NCBI GenBank assembly: GCA_003530935.1
Contig: DPEO01000153.1
Span: forward strand, 1-7,012
Source of the DNA: Desulfomicrobiaceae bacterium
GTDB lineage: Bacteria > Desulfobacterota > Desulfovibrionia > Desulfovibrionales > Desulfomicrobiaceae
Length of the DNA stretch: 7,012 bases
Reading direction: 5' to 3'
Both the position numbers and the translations under genes were made by a program. Below, piece after piece: positions 1 to 6,045 of this stretch; the first letter of the stretch is position 1, and each line of letters starts with the position of its first letter. The notes below the pieces were generated by a model. The model did not search any database. It was not told the origin of the DNA and saw only the letters and a list, made by a program, of their open reading frames with translations.

Positions 1-527
1 TCCTCCGGTTCCACCAGCCCCGCCGCCACGGCCGGATACAAGGCGAGGATGCTCGCGGTAGGATAGCAGCCCGGATTGGCCACCAGGCGCGCTCCAGCCA
101 CGGCTTCGGCGTAGAGCTCGGGCAGGCCGTACACGGCTTCGGGCACCAACTTTGGACATGCGTGATCCGTGGCATACCACGCGGTGTACGTTCCCACATC
201 CCGCAGCCGGAAATCCGCACTGAGGTCCACCACCCGGCAGCCTGCGGCCACGAGCTCCCTGGCCGCATGCATGGCCGTGCCGTGGGGGACCGCCAAAAAG
301 ACCACGTCGCAGGCGGCGGCCAAGGCGGCGTAATCCGGAGACTGCACCGGGACCTCCGCCATGGTGGTGCCATACAGATGAGGATAGAGATCTCCCAAGC
401 GCTTGCCCGCCTCGGCCCGAGAGGTGGCGGCCACGAGTTCCATACCCGGGTGATGGAGTACCAGGCGGCACAACTCCATGCCCGTATATCCGGTCACCCC
501 CACCAAACCCACGCGTTTGCGTTCCAT
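1..527 (-). CDS. argC: N-acetyl-gamma-glutamyl-phosphate reductase, N-terminal half (cut by left window edge)
   Basis: ArgC reduces N-acetyl-glutamyl-phosphate to N-acetyl-glutamate semialdehyde with NADPH, the third step of arginine (ornithine) synthesis in the cytoplasm. I translated this by hand: 175 codons are open from the ATG at 527 to the left edge, out of about 345 usual for the family. The N-terminus MERKRVGLVGVTGYTG is the Rossmann dinucleotide loop. Further family segments follow: VVFLAVPHGTA (about residues 77-87), VVDLSADFR (about 105-113), VYGLPELY (about 134-141) and NPGCYPT (about 152-158), whose Cys is the catalytic thiol that forms the acyl-enzyme. The second half lies outside the window. 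The start is supported by a Shine-Dalgarno sequence overlapping the stop of the preceding DUF1844 gene, 10 bp upstream, so the two are probably co-translated. Family identity is very secure; activity is inferred from intact motifs. Confidence 0.96.
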   Translation of the reverse strand, partial: MERKRVGLVGVTGYTGMELCRLVLHHPGMELVAATSRAEAGKRLGDLYPHLYGTTMAEVPVQSPDYAALAAACDVVFLAVPHGTAMHAARELVAAGCRVVDLSADFRLRDVGTYTAWYATDHACPKLVPEAVYGLPELYAEAVAGARLVANPGCYPTASILALYPAVAAGLVEPE

Positions 528-540
528 GCCTTCCCCTCTA
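528..540 (-). promoter_or_regulatory. Ribosome binding site for argC
   Basis: On the minus strand the sequence TAGAGGGGAAGGC leads directly into the argC ATG. GAGG (535-538) sits 7 nt before the start and overlaps the TAG stop of the DUF1844 gene, which indicates re-initiation after that gene and fixes the argC start at 527. Confidence 0.7.
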
Positions 541-822
541 TCCTGCCCGCTGCACATACTTGAGCCGCAACTCGTAGAGCAGATCCTTGAGCAAACGGGC
601 TTCGGTATCCGTCAAATTTCCTTGCGTCTTACACTGCAGCATGCACAAGATCTCGATGGTCTGTTTGGCGGCGATCAAGTCAGTGCGCACCACACCGCTT
701 TCCGGTTCCGGCACTTCCCCCAAATGCACCAGGGCCGTGGAGGCCATGGAGAGCACAAAGGTGGAAAAATCCACTTGCGGAAGTTCCTTGCACACGCACG
801 AAAGATCTTCTTGGGTGCTCAT
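538..822 (-). CDS. DUF1844 domain protein, 94 aa
   Basis: This small soluble protein of unknown function matches the DUF1844 family pattern: an N-terminal helix (DFSTFVLSMASTALVHLGEVP, about residues 18-38), then AAKQTIEIL (51-59), then the conserved KTQGNLT (65-71) followed by a helical end, ARLLKDLLYELRLKYV (75-90). No signal peptide or membrane segment is evident. Four cysteines (C9, C11, C60, C64) are present, two as CVC; whether they bind metal is unknown. The ATG at 822 overlaps the stop of the upstream aminotransferase in an ATGA arrangement and is preceded by a strong Shine-Dalgarno, so the start is secure and coupling is likely. argC follows after 10 bp. No biochemical role is known to me for the family, so none is proposed. 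Confidence 0.88.
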   Translation of the reverse strand: MSTQEDLSCVCKELPQVDFSTFVLSMASTALVHLGEVPEPESGVVRTDLIAAKQTIEILCMLQCKTQGNLTDTEARLLKDLLYELRLKYVQRAG

Positions 823-1988
823 AGCGCCTCCTCGGGCAGTCCTGCCTGCAGGGCGGCTTCGTACGCCGCCATGGCGTCTTCCAAATACGTACGGGCCGCG
901 CTGAAACCGCCGGCCTCCATGATTCCCTGACGCAGGGCATAGAGCCCGGCCAGAAGATCGCCGAAATCCACGTGTCCCATATGGCCGAGGCGGACAATCC
1001 GGCCCTTGAGCTGTCCTTGCCCGCCGGCCATGACCACGCCCCGCTTGGCCGCGGACTGCAACACCCGGTCCCCGTCCACTCCAGCAGGCAGACGCACGGC
1101 AGTGAGGCCCCAGGTGAAATGTGTCTTGGCCAAGAGCTCCAGCCCCAGACTCTGCACGCCGCGCCGGGCCATGCAGGTCAGGGCCCATTGTTTCCGAAAG
1201 ACCTGTTCCATGCCTGCTTCTTCGAAAAGGGCAAGGCTGACGGCCAGGCCCCGCAGGAGATTCACCGGCGAGGTAAAGAGCGTCTGCCCCTGCCGGGCCT
1301 TGGCACGTTCGGCAAGCAGGTTGAAATAGAAATGCCGCGGCCCCAAGGACTCCGCCTTGGCCCAGGCGCGCTCGGAAAGGGCCGCCAAGGCCAGACCGGG
1401 CGGCAGCATGAGGCCTTTTTGCGATCCGGTGAGCAGGGCGTCGATCCCCCAAGCATCCATGGGACAGGGAGAAACCCCCACCGCAGAGATGCCATCCGCC
1501 ACCAAAAGCACCGAGCGCTGCCGAGTGATGGCGGCGAGTTCACGCACCGGATGGAGCACCCCGGTGGACGTCTCGGAGACCTGCACCAGCACCCCCGCAA
1601 CATTCGGATCCGCATCCAGGACCGCGCGCAGCTGCTGCGGGTCCACGGCCGTACCCCAGGGCACGGCAAGCACCGTCACCGCAAGCCCCAAGCTCTCGGC
1701 GATCTCCCGCCAGCGCTCGCCGAATTTTCCGCCTTCCACCACCACGACCTTTTCTCCCGGGGCAAAAAGGCTCCCTGCCACGGCCACCATGGCGCCGGTG
1801 CCGGAGCACGAAAGAGGCAAGACCGGCTGGGTCGTGCCAAAGAGCCGCATGAGGCGCGGTTGGAGCTCTTCCATGATCTCCACGAAGGCGGCCTTGCGGT
1901 GGTGGATCATGTCCTGCGCCAGGGCCAGACGCACGGCTTCGGGCAGCGGAGTGGGGCCTGGGGTCAGAAGTCGCAACTTATGTTCCAT
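819..1988 (-). CDS. Class V PLP-dependent aminotransferase (alanine-glyoxylate / serine-pyruvate type), 389 aa
   Basis: This is a fold-type I aminotransferase of the class V group that includes alanine-glyoxylate and serine-pyruvate aminotransferases and broad-specificity archaeal relatives. Numbered from MEHKL, the visible family marks are LLTPGPTPLPEAV (7-19), IHHRKAAF (28-35), the cofactor phosphate segment SGTGA (62-66), SETSTG (138-143), the pyridine-nitrogen Asp165 in VADGISAVG (163-171), the Schiff-base Lys191 in TGSQKGLMLPPG (187-198), and the likely substrate-carboxylate Arg333 in GRIVRLGHMG. The length is normal. The start is uncertain: ATG 1988 fits the family N-terminus but its best SD (AAGGA, 2000-2004) is 11 nt away, while an in-frame ATG at 2012 would add eight residues. 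polA ends 40 bp upstream, and the DUF1844 gene overlaps the stop by 4 bp. The amino donor and acceptor cannot be read from sequence; neighbours give only a loose amino-acid context. Confidence 0.93.
   Translation of the reverse strand: MEHKLRLLTPGPTPLPEAVRLALAQDMIHHRKAAFVEIMEELQPRLMRLFGTTQPVLPLSCSGTGAMVAVAGSLFAPGEKVVVVEGGKFGERWREIAESLGLAVTVLAVPWGTAVDPQQLRAVLDADPNVAGVLVQVSETSTGVLHPVRELAAITRQRSVLLVADGISAVGVSPCPMDAWGIDALLTGSQKGLMLPPGLALAALSERAWAKAESLGPRHFYFNLLAERAKARQGQTLFTSPVNLLRGLAVSLALFEEAGMEQVFRKQWALTCMARRGVQSLGLELLAKTHFTWGLTAVRLPAGVDGDRVLQSAAKRGVVMAGGQGQLKGRIVRLGHMGHVDFGDLLAGLYALRQGIMEAGGFSAARTYLEDAMAAYEAALQAGLPEEAL
823..833 (-). promoter_or_regulatory. Ribosome binding site for the DUF1844 gene
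   Basis: GAGGAGG (827-833, minus strand) lies 4 nt before the ATG at 822, inside the last codons of the aminotransferase gene. It is a near-perfect anti-16S match and decides this start over the much longer upstream open frame, which is only a shadow of the aminotransferase gene. Confidence 0.75.
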
Positions 1989-2028
1989 TGGTGTGGCAAT
2001 CCTTGTGTTCATCGAATCCGCACAAATC

Positions 2029-4548
2029 CTATCCATGGGCCGCGGCCCAGTCCGGACCAATACCGAAATCCACCGCCAGGGGGACCTGCAGGGAAACCAC
2101 GGAGGTCATGATGGCCGCCACCCGCTCCCCCACCGCCTGGGCGGCAGCCGTAGGGGCCTCCAGGACAAGTTCGTCATGCACCTGCAAAAGGAGCGCGCCT
2201 CCCAGCTGGCGCACCGTGGCATCCTCCTCCACCTGGAGCATGGCCATTTTGATGATGTCCGCCGCCGACCCCTGCACCACGGTGTTGACGGCCATACGCC
2301 GGGCGGCCTGAAGGACCACGGGATTTGCCGAAGTCATACCTGGAAGGAGTCGGCGCCGTCCAGCCAGGGTAAGCACATACCCCTGCCGCCGGGCGGACTC
2401 TTCCACCATCGAATAAAACTCCCGCACTCCGCCCAGTTTTTCGAAATACCGCGCGATAAACGCCTTGGCCTCCTTTTGGGTGATCCCGAGCTCGCGGGCC
2501 AGTTTGGCCGGACCCATGCCGTAGAGCAACCCAAAATTGATGGTCTTGGCCCGGCGCCGCTCTTCTTTGCCCACAGCCTCTGGCGGGAGATCGAAAAGCA
2601 GGCTGGCGGTGCGCGTATGGATGTCTTCTCCCTGGGCAAAGGCGGCAGTGAGGGCAGGGTCCGCGCTCAAGTGGGCGAGCACGCGCAACTCGATTTGCGA
2701 ATAGTCCGCAGCGATGAGCGCCTTTCCCGGCGGGGCCACGAAGCACGCCCGCACCGGGGCGCCCAGCGGCCCCCGGATGGGGATGTTTTGCAAGTTGGGG
2801 TCGCTGCTGGAAAGGCGACCGGTGGCTGTGGCCAGGTGGTTGAAGGTGGTGTGGATGCGGTCTGTAGCGTCGGCAGCGGCGGGAAGCGGCACGAGATAGG
2901 TGGAGCGCAGCTTCTCCAGCATGCGAAACTCCAAGACCATCTCCACCACGGGGTGGGCATGGCGGATCGCCTCCAGGGCCTCCACCGCCGTGGAGCGCGC
3001 CCCGCCTGCGGTCTTGCGCGGCGCAGGCAGTCCCAATTGATCGTAGAGCACCTGAGCAAGCTGTTGGCTGGATCGGATGTTGAACTGCGTTCCAGAAGCA
3101 GCATAAATACGCTGGGTCAGATCCTCCAAGCGCGCCTCCACCTGCTCCAGCAAGTTCGCGCACCGCGCCCTGTCCAAGGCGATGCCGCGCGCCTCCATGG
3201 CCACGAGCACCCGCACCAGCGGCAGCTCCAAGCGCAAATAGAGGTCCGTAAGCCCAGCCGCCTCGAGACGCTCCTGGAGCACTTCCCCGGCCCGGGCCAC
3301 GGCGCGGGCACCGACGGCAGCAGTGTCCCCCAAAAGCTGGCCAGCCAAACGCGGCCAAGAATAGTCCCGGGCTTCGGGATCCAGGAGATAGGCCATGAGT
3401 TCCACGTCCCATACCGCGGCCCACGCATCCATCTCCCATCCTGCCCGGCGCAGCGCCTTGGAAGAGACCACGGTCCCCCTGACCTGATCCAGGGCGCGGC
3501 GCGGCGGCGGGCCAGGCACACGCCACAAATGCTCGCCTGCGGCAAGCTCCGTCACGTCGTCTTCCCGCCAAAGGGCAACCGCCTGGCCGGAAAGATCCGG
3601 AAGATCCTCCCACGAAGCCAGTGTGCGCGCCGCCGGAGCGGGGCCCTGCCGCGGCGCAGAGGGGAAGCCCACAAATTCCTGCAGTTCGGCTTCCAAAGAG
3701 CGGAAGCCAAAGCGTTGCACCAAGGCGGCCACTTTCTCCGGGTCCATGGGGCTTCGCGCCAAATCTTCCCAGGTGATCTCCGGGACACAGTCCGTGCGCA
3801 GGGTGGTGAGCTCCCGGTAGACGAACACGTCCTCCATGTGGGGAGAGAGCAACTTTTGGTCCTTGGGGGACAACTGATGGAGATTGGCGCACAAGGACTC
3901 CAGGTCCGGAAACTGGCGCAGCCAGCGGGCCGCGGTTTTGGGTCCCACCCGGGGCACTCCGGGGATGTTGTCCACACTATCGCCGGTGAGCGCCTGAAAA
4001 TCCGGCCACTGCGCCGCCGTGACGCCATGGGTGGCCAAAACGTCCGCCGCCTGGGTGATCCGTTCGCCCCGGCCCGCAGGGTCCCACAACACCACCGACG
4101 GCCCAAGACATTGGCACAGGTCTTTGTCCGCGCCCACCAAGACCACCCGGCGGGCGGCAAATCGCGCCGCCAGACTGGCGAGGACGTCGTCGGCCTCACA
4201 GCCGTCTTGGGCGAGCACCGGGATGCCCAGATGCGCCACCGCCTCGCGAATGGCGGGAATCTGTACGGCCAAGTCCTCGGCCATGGCGGGTCTGCCCGCC
4301 TTGTAGGCAGGAAAACGCTCGTGCCGAAAGGTGGGACCGCGGCCTTCCATGACAAAGGCGATATGAGTGGGATCCTCTTCGCGCAGGATCTTCAAAAGGA
4401 CGCGGAAAACGAAAAACAACGCGCTGGTGGGAAAACCGTCCGGAGCGCGAAAATCCGGATAGGCGTGGAAACCACGATGGATGAAGGCATGGCCATCCAC
4501 CAGGAAGAGCGGCGGAGTTTTCCATCCCAACGAAGCGGCTACTGACAT
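2029..4548 (-). CDS. polA: DNA polymerase I, 839 aa, with 5'-nuclease domain and inactive proofreading domain
   Basis: Pol I fills gaps and removes RNA primers and flaps in replication and excision repair. The 5'-nuclease domain (about 10-290) shows D18, E118/D120/D121 in DGCEADD, D141/D143 in GADKDL, and D190/D193 in LTGDSVDN, followed by the helix-hairpin-helix IPGVPRVGPKTA. The position of the remaining family Asp (FDA in E. coli and Taq) is Glu68. The middle domain (about 300-440) has no DxE exo I motif and no YxxxD exo III motif, so 3'-5' proofreading should be absent, as in Taq; the length also resembles Taq (832) rather than E. coli (928). The polymerase domain is intact: motif A D615 in ADYSQIE, motif B R664/K668/F672/Y676 in RRRAKTINFGLLYG, motif C HDE 791-793. 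F672 is the ddNTP-discriminating Phe. The ATG at 4548 is chosen for its AGAGGA site and correct N-terminal length; the gene overlaps the DHH gene by 10 bp. Confidence 0.98.
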   Translation of the reverse strand: MSVAASLGWKTPPLFLVDGHAFIHRGFHAYPDFRAPDGFPTSALFFVFRVLLKILREEDPTHIAFVMEGRGPTFRHERFPAYKAGRPAMAEDLAVQIPAIREAVAHLGIPVLAQDGCEADDVLASLAARFAARRVVLVGADKDLCQCLGPSVVLWDPAGRGERITQAADVLATHGVTAAQWPDFQALTGDSVDNIPGVPRVGPKTAARWLRQFPDLESLCANLHQLSPKDQKLLSPHMEDVFVYRELTTLRTDCVPEITWEDLARSPMDPEKVAALVQRFGFRSLEAELQEFVGFPSAPRQGPAPAARTLASWEDLPDLSGQAVALWREDDVTELAAGEHLWRVPGPPPRRALDQVRGTVVSSKALRRAGWEMDAWAAVWDVELMAYLLDPEARDYSWPRLAGQLLGDTAAVGARAVARAGEVLQERLEAAGLTDLYLRLELPLVRVLVAMEARGIALDRARCANLLEQVEARLEDLTQRIYAASGTQFNIRSSQQLAQVLYDQLGLPAPRKTAGGARSTAVEALEAIRHAHPVVEMVLEFRMLEKLRSTYLVPLPAAADATDRIHTTFNHLATATGRLSSSDPNLQNIPIRGPLGAPVRACFVAPPGKALIAADYSQIELRVLAHLSADPALTAAFAQGEDIHTRTASLLFDLPPEAVGKEERRRAKTINFGLLYGMGPAKLARELGITQKEAKAFIARYFEKLGGVREFYSMVEESARRQGYVLTLAGRRRLLPGMTSANPVVLQAARRMAVNTVVQGSAADIIKMAMLQVEEDATVRQLGGALLLQVHDELVLEAPTAAAQAVGERVAAIMTSVVSLQVPLAVDFGIGPDWAAAHG

Positions 4549-5543
4549 GGGCCATCCTCTTTGCGTTTTCGGGAGCAGGCCTGCAGACGATTCCACACGA
4601 ATTGGCTCACGTGCTGGTCACTGACGTTGGCCAAGGGGATTTCCGCCCGGGCCATGGTGCGATGCCCGCCTGCAGAGCCGAACTCGCCAAAAAGGCGCTG
4701 GGCGTATTTGCCCATATCCTGACGCAATCCATCTCCACGAAAAACCACAACCAATCGATCTTGAAAAATACCACTGACAATTGTTGCAGAAACTCCATGG
4801 ACTCGCAGAAAAAAATCCGCAAGAATGACCAAAATGTCGCTGGATTCTACTTTACCCATGAAAATGAAGATGCCTTTTCCAAAAACACGTATTTTACGAA
4901 ATGCTTGAGCAAAATACGTGAGCCACTCTAATTTGAATTCCGAGCGGATAATTTTATGGAGTAATGGACGATTGTAAAATTTCGCAAGATACCGAAATGC
5001 ACGCATGTCCGTATCATGAAAATCACGCTCAAAGCTTTGTGTGTCGGTCTTGATGCCGTAGAGCAAAGCAGTGGCTAAGAGCTTTCCCGGTCGGATATCG
5101 AGATTATAGAGATACTCAGTCATGATCGTGGAATTGGCGCCGTATTCGGAGACAATTTCCACAAAATCCGCCTGCACCGGAGATTCTGGTGCCTTGGGAT
5201 GGTGATCGATGACCAAAGAAAAAGGAATGTCTGTGAGTTGGGTATTGTGGTGCGGCTGGGAATCCACCAAGGCGAAACGGTCATACTGGGCGCGAAGCAA
5301 CGGCGTGTATTTCTTGGAGGGGATGCGCAAAAGGCGCATCATAGCCAGGTTGTCCGGCCGGGAGATCTCATTGACATGGGCAATGCCCACCTCCGCCACA
5401 CGACCGGCCATGATGCGTTTGAGCGCCATGGCCGAGGCCATGGCGTCCGGATCGGCAACGATCACAATGAGCCAACGCTCATTTTTGTCCAATAAATCGA
5501 GAAGCTTCTCCAACTTCGGCCCAAGCTTGCGAAAGTATGCCAT
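4539..5543 (-). CDS. DHH/DHHA1 family phosphoesterase (NrnA-like), 334 aa
   Basis: DHH-DHHA1 proteins of this size are metal-dependent phosphoesterases; NrnA members degrade short oligoribonucleotides and can dephosphorylate pAp. Visible metal-site motifs are ADPDAMASA (30-38; D31, D33), VDSQP (93-97; D94), the signature DHH 113-115 in VIDHHPK, and D167 in YGIKTDTQSFE. The DHHA1 domain closes with GSAGGHRTMARAEIP (289-303), whose GGH is the usual substrate-binding turn. The histidine often found four residues before the DxD in NrnA is not present. The C-terminus (RKRKEDGPCQ) is basic and probably disordered. The start at 5543 is set by an SD 5 nt upstream overlapping the cobU stop; an ATG at 5612 would extend the protein into cobU without family support. 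The gene overlaps polA by 10 bp. Its middle (4741-5040) is unusually AT-rich. Substrate (nanoRNA, pAp, cyclic-dinucleotide product or other) is not decided by sequence. Confidence 0.92.
   Translation of the reverse strand: MAYFRKLGPKLEKLLDLLDKNERWLIVIVADPDAMASAMALKRIMAGRVAEVGIAHVNEISRPDNLAMMRLLRIPSKKYTPLLRAQYDRFALVDSQPHHNTQLTDIPFSLVIDHHPKAPESPVQADFVEIVSEYGANSTIMTEYLYNLDIRPGKLLATALLYGIKTDTQSFERDFHDTDMRAFRYLAKFYNRPLLHKIIRSEFKLEWLTYFAQAFRKIRVFGKGIFIFMGKVESSDILVILADFFLRVHGVSATIVSGIFQDRLVVVFRGDGLRQDMGKYAQRLFGEFGSAGGHRTMARAEIPLANVSDQHVSQFVWNRLQACSRKRKEDGPCQ
4549..4560 (-). promoter_or_regulatory. Ribosome binding site deciding the polA start
   Basis: AGAGGA (4555-4560, minus strand) stands 6 nt before the ATG at 4548. 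An ATG overlapping this site at 4555 is out of frame, and the in-frame ATG at 4596 would add 16 residues unlike the family and lacks such a site. The RBS lies inside the 3' end of the DHH gene, so polA translation is probably coupled to it. Confidence 0.7.
4881..4920 (-). repeat. Perfect 10-bp inverted repeat followed by T5, inside the DHH gene
   Basis: On the plus strand CACGTATTTT (4886-4895) is exactly repeated in inverse as AAAATACGTG (4911-4920) with a 15-nt spacer. In the direction of transcription (minus) the second arm is followed at once by TTTTT (4881-4885), giving a shape like an intrinsic terminator, though the stem has only three G-C pairs and the loop is long. It encodes part of WLTYFAQAFRKIRVFGKG in the DHH protein, so it may be chance in an AT-rich stretch. 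Function is unproven. Confidence 0.35.
4951..4978 (-). promoter_or_regulatory. Candidate internal sigma70-type promoter within the DHH gene
   Basis: Minus-strand TTTACA (4973-4978, 5 of 6 to TTGACA) and TAAAAT (4951-4956, 5 of 6 to TATAAT) are 16 nt apart. A start near 4944 would give a leader of about 400 nt before polA, and would place the inverted repeat at 4886-4920 just inside the transcript. The region is about 38% G+C, so chance matches are more likely here than elsewhere in the window. Confidence 0.22.
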
Positions 5544-5554
5544 ACCGGCCTCAC
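5544..5554 (-). promoter_or_regulatory. Ribosome binding site for the DHH gene, overlapping the cobU stop codon
   Basis: GTGAGG (5549-5554, minus strand) is 5 nt upstream of the ATG at 5543, and its TGA (5551-5553) is the cobU stop codon. Ribosomes ending cobU would sit on this site, which supports translational coupling and fixes the start. Confidence 0.65.
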
Positions 5555-6045
5555 TTGAGGGTTTGGGGTAACCCAGCCACCACCAGATAGACGTGCTGGC
5601 ACACGGCCGCAAGCTTCTGGTGCAGGCCCCCCAGGGCGCGGGCCAACCTGCGGGCCCCGGCGTCCATCACCAAGGGGGAAAGTCCCATCTCCTGAGATAC
5701 CATAAGAAGCCGCCCCTGCCGCCAGTTTTCCACCACATCCATCAAGGCGGCGCTCTCCGCTGACCACACCCCGGCATCCAGGGCGGCAAAGGCCCAAAAA
5801 TCGAGACTCTCCACCAAGACGGACGTCCCTTGCAGGCTCCTGAGCGCTGCCGCCAGATGCACGCCGCACTCCACCACCGGCAAATGCTCCGGGCGCTCCC
5901 GACGATGCGCCTCGATCTGCTCTCGAAAGCCAAGGTCATGGGCCTTGCCCGTGGCGAGAAAGACCGGATGGGGAAAGGAAAGCAGCCGCTCCACGGCAAA
6001 CCGAGACTTGCCTGAAGCAGCGCCCCCTAAAATCAACTCGACCAT
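5551..6045 (-). CDS. cobU: CobU/CobP-like adenosylcobinamide kinase / adenosylcobinamide-phosphate guanylyltransferase, short form, 164 aa
   Basis: CobU phosphorylates adenosylcobinamide and transfers GMP from GTP to make adenosylcobinamide-GDP, the activated intermediate for attaching the lower ligand of cobamides. The P-loop GGAASGKS (7-14) follows the MVELIL strand. The guanylylated histidine should be His47 in EAHRRERPEH (matching His46 of the Salmonella enzyme). VLVESLDFW (76-84) matches the family strand ending in an acidic residue, and VSQEMG (116-121) and YLVVAGLPQTLK (153-164) match the C-terminal strands. It is shorter than the usual 180 or so residues, mainly between residues 85 and 112. 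Some conserved positions differ: NEVG is QEMG, the FRD before the family NQ is not conserved, and NQ is HQ. The start at 6045 begins right before the first strand and overlaps the cbiR end by 13 bp, with AGGAG about 11 nt upstream. The neighbour supports a cobamide role. Confidence 0.85.
   Translation of the reverse strand: MVELILGGAASGKSRFAVERLLSFPHPVFLATGKAHDLGFREQIEAHRRERPEHLPVVECGVHLAAALRSLQGTSVLVESLDFWAFAALDAGVWSAESAALMDVVENWRQGRLLMVSQEMGLSPLVMDAGARRLARALGGLHQKLAAVCQHVYLVVAGLPQTLK

Noticed and set aside
2003..2025. TTGTG/CACAA inverted repeat between polA and the aminotransferase gene, considered as an operator or terminator
   Set aside because: Arms of 5 bp with a 13-nt spacer are expected by chance, and no T-run follows.
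2036..2049. 14-bp perfect palindrome around GGGCCGCGGCCC at the polA end, considered as a terminator
   Set aside because: It encodes the normal Trp-Ala-Ala-Ala-His end of Pol I, would form only a short stem with a tiny loop, and no T-run follows on the minus strand.
972..2111. A 379-codon open frame on the plus strand
   Set aside because: It is antisense to the aminotransferase and the polA end, with low-complexity His/Gly/Pro/Arg translation and no domain.
2174..3892. A 572-codon open frame on the minus strand in another frame
   Set aside because: It overlaps polA completely, while the polA frame carries every Pol I motif. Its composition (Gly, Arg, Pro, Ala) is typical of a frame shadow in GC-rich DNA.
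1357..4545. A 1062-codon open frame on the plus strand
   Set aside because: It runs antisense to polA in exact codon register, where it stays open simply because polA uses no TTA, CTA or TCA codons, as expected at high G+C. Its translation is rich in Arg/His/Gly without any recognisable domain, and it has no gene-like context.
4809..4815. Run of seven A (seven T in the DHH coding strand), considered as a programmed frameshift or phase-variation site
   Set aside because: The DHH frame continues normally through it to the conserved GGH motif and stop, and neither alternate frame gives a recognisable extension. A T7 tract alone is weak evidence in an AT-rich stretch.
5424..5450. Repeated GCCATGGC units near the DHH gene start, considered as a repeat element
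   Set aside because: They simply encode the Ala-Met-Ala-Ser-Ala-Met-Ala part of DHH motif I.
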